Source of the DNA: Curtobacterium sp. UCD-KPL2560 | Lineage (GTDB): Bacteria; Actinomycetota; Actinomycetes; Actinomycetales; Microbacteriaceae | DNA length: 42,753 nt | Direction: 5' to 3' | NCBI RefSeq assembly: GCF_001705035.1 | Contig: NZ_MCIG01000001.1 | Coordinates: 33,852-76,604 of the forward strand | Shown here: piece by piece, positions 39,859-42,753 of the stretch | How the letters are laid out: the number at the start of each line of letters is the position of its first letter | How positions within the stretch are numbered: the first letter of the stretch is position 1 | Notes under the pieces: generated by a model | Seen by the model: the letters and a program-made list of their open reading frames with translations, nothing else | What the model was told of the DNA's origin: nothing | Database searches by the model: none | Translations under genes and position numbers: made by a program

Positions 39859-41561
39859 CCGGCGCGGTCGCCCGCTGCCGGCGGCACCTGACCGGCGCGG
39901 TCGCCCGCGGCCGGCGGCACCTGACCGGCGCGGTCGCCCGCTGCCGGTCCTGGCGCCGTTCGGGCCGTCCGGACGGGTAGGCGGAGGACGAAGCGTGCGC
40001 CGCCGAGCGGTGGCTCGTCCGACGGCGCGTGCTCGGGCGCGTGGGCGAGCGTGCCGCCGTGCGCCGCCGCGATCCCGCGGGCGATCGGCAGCCCGAGGCC
40101 GGCCCCGCCGGAGCGGACGTCGCGTGCCTCGGCGAGGCGCACGAGCCGGTCGAACACCCGCTCCCGGTCGGCGACGGGGATGCCGGGACCGTCGTCCTCG
40201 ACCGTGAGCAGCACCGCGTCGTGCTCACGCGCGACCGTGACGCGGACCGTGCCCACGCCGTCGGTGGCGCGGGCCGCGTTGTCGACGAGGTTGCCGAGGA
40301 CCTGTGCGAGCCGGTCCGGGTCGACCTCGGCGGTCACGGCTCGGTCGGGCGCGCGGACGTCGAGCGTCATCGCGGGGAGGCGGACCCACGCGCGGTCGAC
40401 CTCGGCGCGTGCCCAGGCGACGAGGTCGACCGGGCGCCGGTCGAGCGCGATCCCCCGGTCGAGCCGGGCCATCGTGAGCATGTCGTCGACGAGCCGCGCG
40501 GCACGGTCGGCCTGTCGGACCACGTGCACCGCGAGCTCTTCGCGCATCGCGGGGTCGGCATCCCGGACGAGCGTGTCCGCCGCCGCGCGGACGCCCGCGA
40601 CCGGGGTGCGCAGCTCGTGGGCGGCGTCGGAGAGGAACCCGCGGACGCGCTCCTCGGCGGCCACGGCCTGCGCCTCGGCACCCTCGACGGCGTCGAGCAT
40701 GTCGTCGAGGGCCACCGCGACCCGGCCGATCTCGGTGTCCCGGCGCGACGGGCGGAGCCGCCGACCGCGGTCGCCCTGCGTGATGGACCGTGCGGTGGCG
40801 GCGAGCTCGTCGAGGGGACGGAGCGAGCGCCGCACGACGAACACGACGCCGACCACGGCGACACCGAGGAACGCGAGCGAGGCACCGCCCATCACCCAGC
40901 CGAGCTGGGTGAGGGTCTCCTCGACGTCCCGGGTCCCCGCGGTGAGGGTGATCCGGGTGCCGTCGTCGAGCACCGACCGGAGTGTCAGGACCCCGTCGTC
41001 GGACGAGACGGACGACGACGTCACCCGGACGCCGCCCGTCCGCGCGGCCGACGACGAGCCGTCCGACGCGTCGGTCCCCCGGTCCGCGGTCGACCCCGAG
41101 TCCGCGGAGCCGCGGCCATCGCGACCCGCGGGTCCGGGGAGGGTCGCGGGGTCCGGCGGTCCGGAGCGCAGCTGGTCGGGCGTGGGTCCGGCGTCGACGG
41201 CCGCTCCGTCGGGTTGCACGATCCGGACCGACAGTCCCTGTGCGGACAGCCGGTCGGCCAGGTCGTCGGCGTCGAGCACGCCGACGAGGGCCGCCGCGGC
41301 CGAGGCACGGTCGCGCAGTCGGTCCTCGACCTGGGCGCGGAGCCGGGCGCCGAGGACCGCCTCGACCGCGACGACGAGTCCGGTGAGCAGGACGGCGAGG
41401 AGCACGAGCACGGCGACGACGGTGCGCAGCCGGAGCGACGGGGTGCGCAGGCCGCGCTCCCCCGCGGGAGCAGCCGTGCCCGCGGTGCCCGCAGCGCCCG
41501 CCGTGCGTGCAGCACCCGCGGCACCCGCGACACCCGCGACACCCGCGACACCCGCGGTCAC
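39645..41561 (-). CDS. Sensor histidine kinase (HAMP, HisKA, HATPase)
   Basis: 638 aa. TM1 about 47-69, a Ser/Gly/Asp-rich extracytoplasmic region (about 70-220), TM2 about 222-243, HAMP 244-296, phospho-acceptor H315 in DAAHELRTP, N-box GNLVDNAARAT (about 423-433), G1 EDDGPGIP and G2 GGAGLGLP. GTG at 41561 overlaps the regulator stop (GTGA). The N-terminal 34 residues are Ala/Gly repeats. After the normal end at LRLPV (near 530) the frame continues 108 residues: three 11-residue repeats (core AAGDRAGQVP), then antisense to the TPR gene. The signal sensed is unknown. Confidence 0.92.
   Translation of the reverse strand: MTAGVAGVAGVAGAAGAARTAGAAGTAGTAAPAGERGLRTPSLRLRTVVAVLVLLAVLLTGLVVAVEAVLGARLRAQVEDRLRDRASAAAALVGVLDADDLADRLSAQGLSVRIVQPDGAAVDAGPTPDQLRSGPPDPATLPGPAGRDGRGSADSGSTADRGTDASDGSSSAARTGGVRVTSSSVSSDDGVLTLRSVLDDGTRITLTAGTRDVEETLTQLGWVMGGASLAFLGVAVVGVVFVVRRSLRPLDELAATARSITQGDRGRRLRPSRRDTEIGRVAVALDDMLDAVEGAEAQAVAAEERVRGFLSDAAHELRTPVAGVRAAADTLVRDADPAMREELAVHVVRQADRAARLVDDMLTMARLDRGIALDRRPVDLVAWARAEVDRAWVRLPAMTLDVRAPDRAVTAEVDPDRLAQVLGNLVDNAARATDGVGTVRVTVAREHDAVLLTVEDDGPGIPVADRERVFDRLVRLAEARDVRSGGAGLGLPIARGIAAAHGGTLAHAPEHAPSDEPPLGGARFVLRLPVRTARTAPGPAAGDRAGQVPPAAGDRAGQVPPAAGDRAGQVPIEGTSNGGNDGRSSVGVGTLVGGAHDGAGAGTERPSSTGTARADASRSPSPPSTSSSAVNPRSATSR
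39850..39948 (+). repeat. 33-bp minisatellite, three copies
   Basis: Units start at 39850, 39883 and 39916 and begin GGCACCTGACCGGCGCGG. The first copy contains the TPR gene stop codon (TGA), so the stop is repeated three times on the plus strand. On the minus strand each unit adds 11 codons to the kinase tail in frame. Confidence 0.93.
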
Positions 41562-42241
41562 GCTGCACCCCGGTCGACGCCGAGCCGGTACCCGAGGCCC
41601 CTGACCGTGTGCACGAGCCGGGGCCCGTGCGCCTCCATCTTGCGACGCAGCGCGCTGAGGTGGACCTCGACGAGGTTCCCCGCGACCGCGTCGTAGCCCC
41701 ACACCTGCGTCGTGATCTGTCCCTTCGAGACCGTCCGGCCGCGGCTCTCGGCGAGGAAGCGGAGCAGCCGGAACTCCGTCGCGGTGAGGTCGAGCAGCAC
41801 GCCGCCGCGCCGGACCGTCGCGCCCTCGGGGTCGATCACGAGGTCACCGACCTCGATCACGCTGGGCACGCGACCGCGCCGACGGAGCACTGCCGTCACG
41901 CGCGCGACGAGCTCGGCCATCGCGAACGGCTTCACCACGTAGTCGTCGGCGCCCTCGGCGAACCCGCGGAGCCGGTCGTCGAGCTCGTCCCGCGCCGTCA
42001 TCATCACCACGGCGGCGTCCGAGCGGGCCCGGATGCGGGCGGCCAGGGCGATGCCGCTCGGGCCCGGCAGCATCCAGTCGAGGAGGACGAGGTCGGGGAC
42101 CGCGCGCTCGAGGTCGTCGACGACCATCCGACCGTCGGCCGCGGCAGCGACGAGGTGCCCCTCGGCGCGCAGGGTCGTGACGACGGCGGTGCGGAGGGCG
42201 TCGTCGTCCTCGACCACGAGGATGCGTGCTGGTGCGTTCAC
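41558..42241 (-). CDS. OmpR/PhoB-family response regulator
   Basis: 227 aa. Receiver domain with acidic pocket EDDD, phospho-acceptor D55 (LLDWMLPGPSG), T82 and K104 (VVKPF), then a winged-helix DNA-binding domain (about 128-222) ending HTVRGLGYRLG. It pairs with the overlapping kinase downstream. GTG at 42241 is chosen because a TACGGT box ends 8 nt upstream; an upstream in-frame ATG at 42298 lies in the operator-like repeats. A divergent exported-protein gene is the likely target. Confidence 0.95.
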   Translation of the reverse strand: MNAPARILVVEDDDALRTAVVTTLRAEGHLVAAAADGRMVVDDLERAVPDLVLLDWMLPGPSGIALAARIRARSDAAVVMMTARDELDDRLRGFAEGADDYVVKPFAMAELVARVTAVLRRRGRVPSVIEVGDLVIDPEGATVRRGGVLLDLTATEFRLLRFLAESRGRTVSKGQITTQVWGYDAVAGNLVEVHLSALRRKMEAHGPRLVHTVRGLGYRLGVDRGAA

Positions 42242-42248
42242 GGCGGCA

Positions 42249-42254
42249 ACCGTA
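42249..42254 (-). promoter_or_regulatory. Response regulator -10 box (TACGGT), leaderless arrangement
   Basis: The last T is at 42249 and the GTG at 42241. No Shine-Dalgarno is present. Confidence 0.6.
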
Positions 42255-42285
42255 GGTGGGTTCGGCCCGCACGGAGCATGGAGCG

Positions 42286-42320
42286 ACCTGGACATCACCT
42301 GGACTTCAGTCCTGCTTCAG
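42286..42320. promoter_or_regulatory. Putative operator: paired direct repeats with 11-bp period
   Basis: ACCTGGAC at 42286 and 42297, then CTTCAG at 42304 and 42315. Both pairs are exactly 11 bp apart, the helical spacing at which OmpR/PhoB dimers bind. The block is at about -45 to -79 from the regulator start and upstream of the divergent gene. Confidence 0.55.
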
Positions 42321-42385
42321 GTTCGGATCGGACCGTCGTCCTCGCCGGCGGACCGACCCGATCCGCCCGACGAACAGGAGAGACC

Positions 42386-42753
42386 ATGCACGACGAACGA
42401 CACGACCAGCCCACCGGTGACCGCCGTCGCCGGACCCTCCGTGCCGCGGGCATCGGCACCGCGGCCGCCGCGGTGCTCGTGCTCGGCGGGATCGGCGTCA
42501 CTGCCGCGATGGCCGACGGGGGCGGGAACGCGCCGACGGTGACCGCACCGAGCGGAGCGCCCAGCGGTGCGCCGACCGGAGCGCCGAATGGCGCACCCAC
42601 GCCCGGCGTCGGCGGCACGGACGCGACGGGCAAGGACGCGACCGGCAAGGACGCGAAGGGCAAGGACGCCGCGGGCCCCGGCGGATCGGCTGCGCCGGTT
42701 CCGGGGTGCGTCGCACTCCCGGCTCCCGGTGGCACCGCTCCGAAGCCGCCCGC
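42386..42753 (+). CDS. Exported or membrane-anchored repeat-rich protein (partial, runs off window end)
   Basis: 122 codons are visible with no stop. A basic start (GDRRRRTLRA) and a hydrophobic stretch at 22-42 (GIGTAAAAVLVLGGIGVTAA) form a signal peptide or N-terminal anchor. Then come Gly-Ala-Pro repeats (SGAP, TGAP, NGAP, residues 56-71) and a TGKDA-type repeat (81-95), then a Pro/Gly segment with one cysteine. AGGAG (42376-42380) sits six nt before the ATG. It is divergent from the two-component regulator with the 11-bp-period repeats between them, so regulation by it is likely. Family not recognised. Confidence 0.75.
   Translation, partial: MHDERHDQPTGDRRRRTLRAAGIGTAAAAVLVLGGIGVTAAMADGGGNAPTVTAPSGAPSGAPTGAPNGAPTPGVGGTDATGKDATGKDAKGKDAAGPGGSAAPVPGCVALPAPGGTAPKPP

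Overview
The window is a stretch of core chromosome from a very GC-rich actinobacterium. The gene set and order (OpcA-linked pentose phosphate operon, RbpA, WhiA, and a pdtaR / thioesterase / polA / rpsA / coaE / uvrB block), GTG-rich starts and TANNNT -10 boxes point to Actinomycetota. Microbacteriaceae is most likely and Curtobacterium or a close relative is plausible; the genus is an inference from general resemblance, not a search.

Layout. (1) 1-4.2 kb: sufB and the first codons of a probable sufD on the minus strand, then heme A synthesis (ctaA +, ctaB -) around a 396-bp repeat-filled gap. (2) 4.4-12.8 kb, plus strand: tkt-tal-pgi-zwf-opcA-pgl, a pentose phosphate and upper glycolysis operon with tight or overlapping junctions. 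(3) 13.1-18.2 kb, minus strand: whiA, gap-pgk-tpiA, secG, rbpA. gap, pgk, a 19-codon micro-ORF and tpiA are chained by ATGA overlaps, and the micro-ORF is a duplicated copy of the start of tpiA. (4) 18.2-27.6 kb, minus strand: rapZ, uvrC, uvrA, a short-chain dehydrogenase and uvrB, so all nucleotide-excision repair subunits lie together. (5) 27.7-36.5 kb: coaE, rpsA, a DUF885 metallopeptidase-like protein, polA, a PaaI-type thioesterase (+), a GNAT acetyltransferase and a PdtaR-type ANTAR antiterminator. (6) 36.6-42.75 kb, the most accessory part: tRNA-Leu(CAA), an AAA+ ATPase with a helical N-terminal repeat overlapping a TPR multi-pass membrane protein, a convergent OmpR-type two-component system, and a divergent repeat-rich exported protein cut off by the window end.

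Cross-cutting signals. A family of about 40-48 bp palindromes (core GGACGGGAGGCGCG and its complement) sits between genes. Two members are nearly identical over 40 bp, and half-elements lie inside the variable parts of uvrC and the AAA+ gene. At least seven genes (uvrA, uvrB, coaE, DUF885, polA, pdtaR, the OmpR-type regulator) have a TANNNT box ending 7-9 nt before the start codon and mostly no good Shine-Dalgarno, which suggests leaderless transcripts. No CRISPR array, prophage, insertion sequence or biosynthetic cluster was seen. The strongest candidates for undescribed biology are the AAA+/TPR membrane pair, the tpiA duplication micro-ORF, the palindrome family, and the histidine kinase whose 3' end runs through an 11-codon minisatellite into the antisense of its neighbour.
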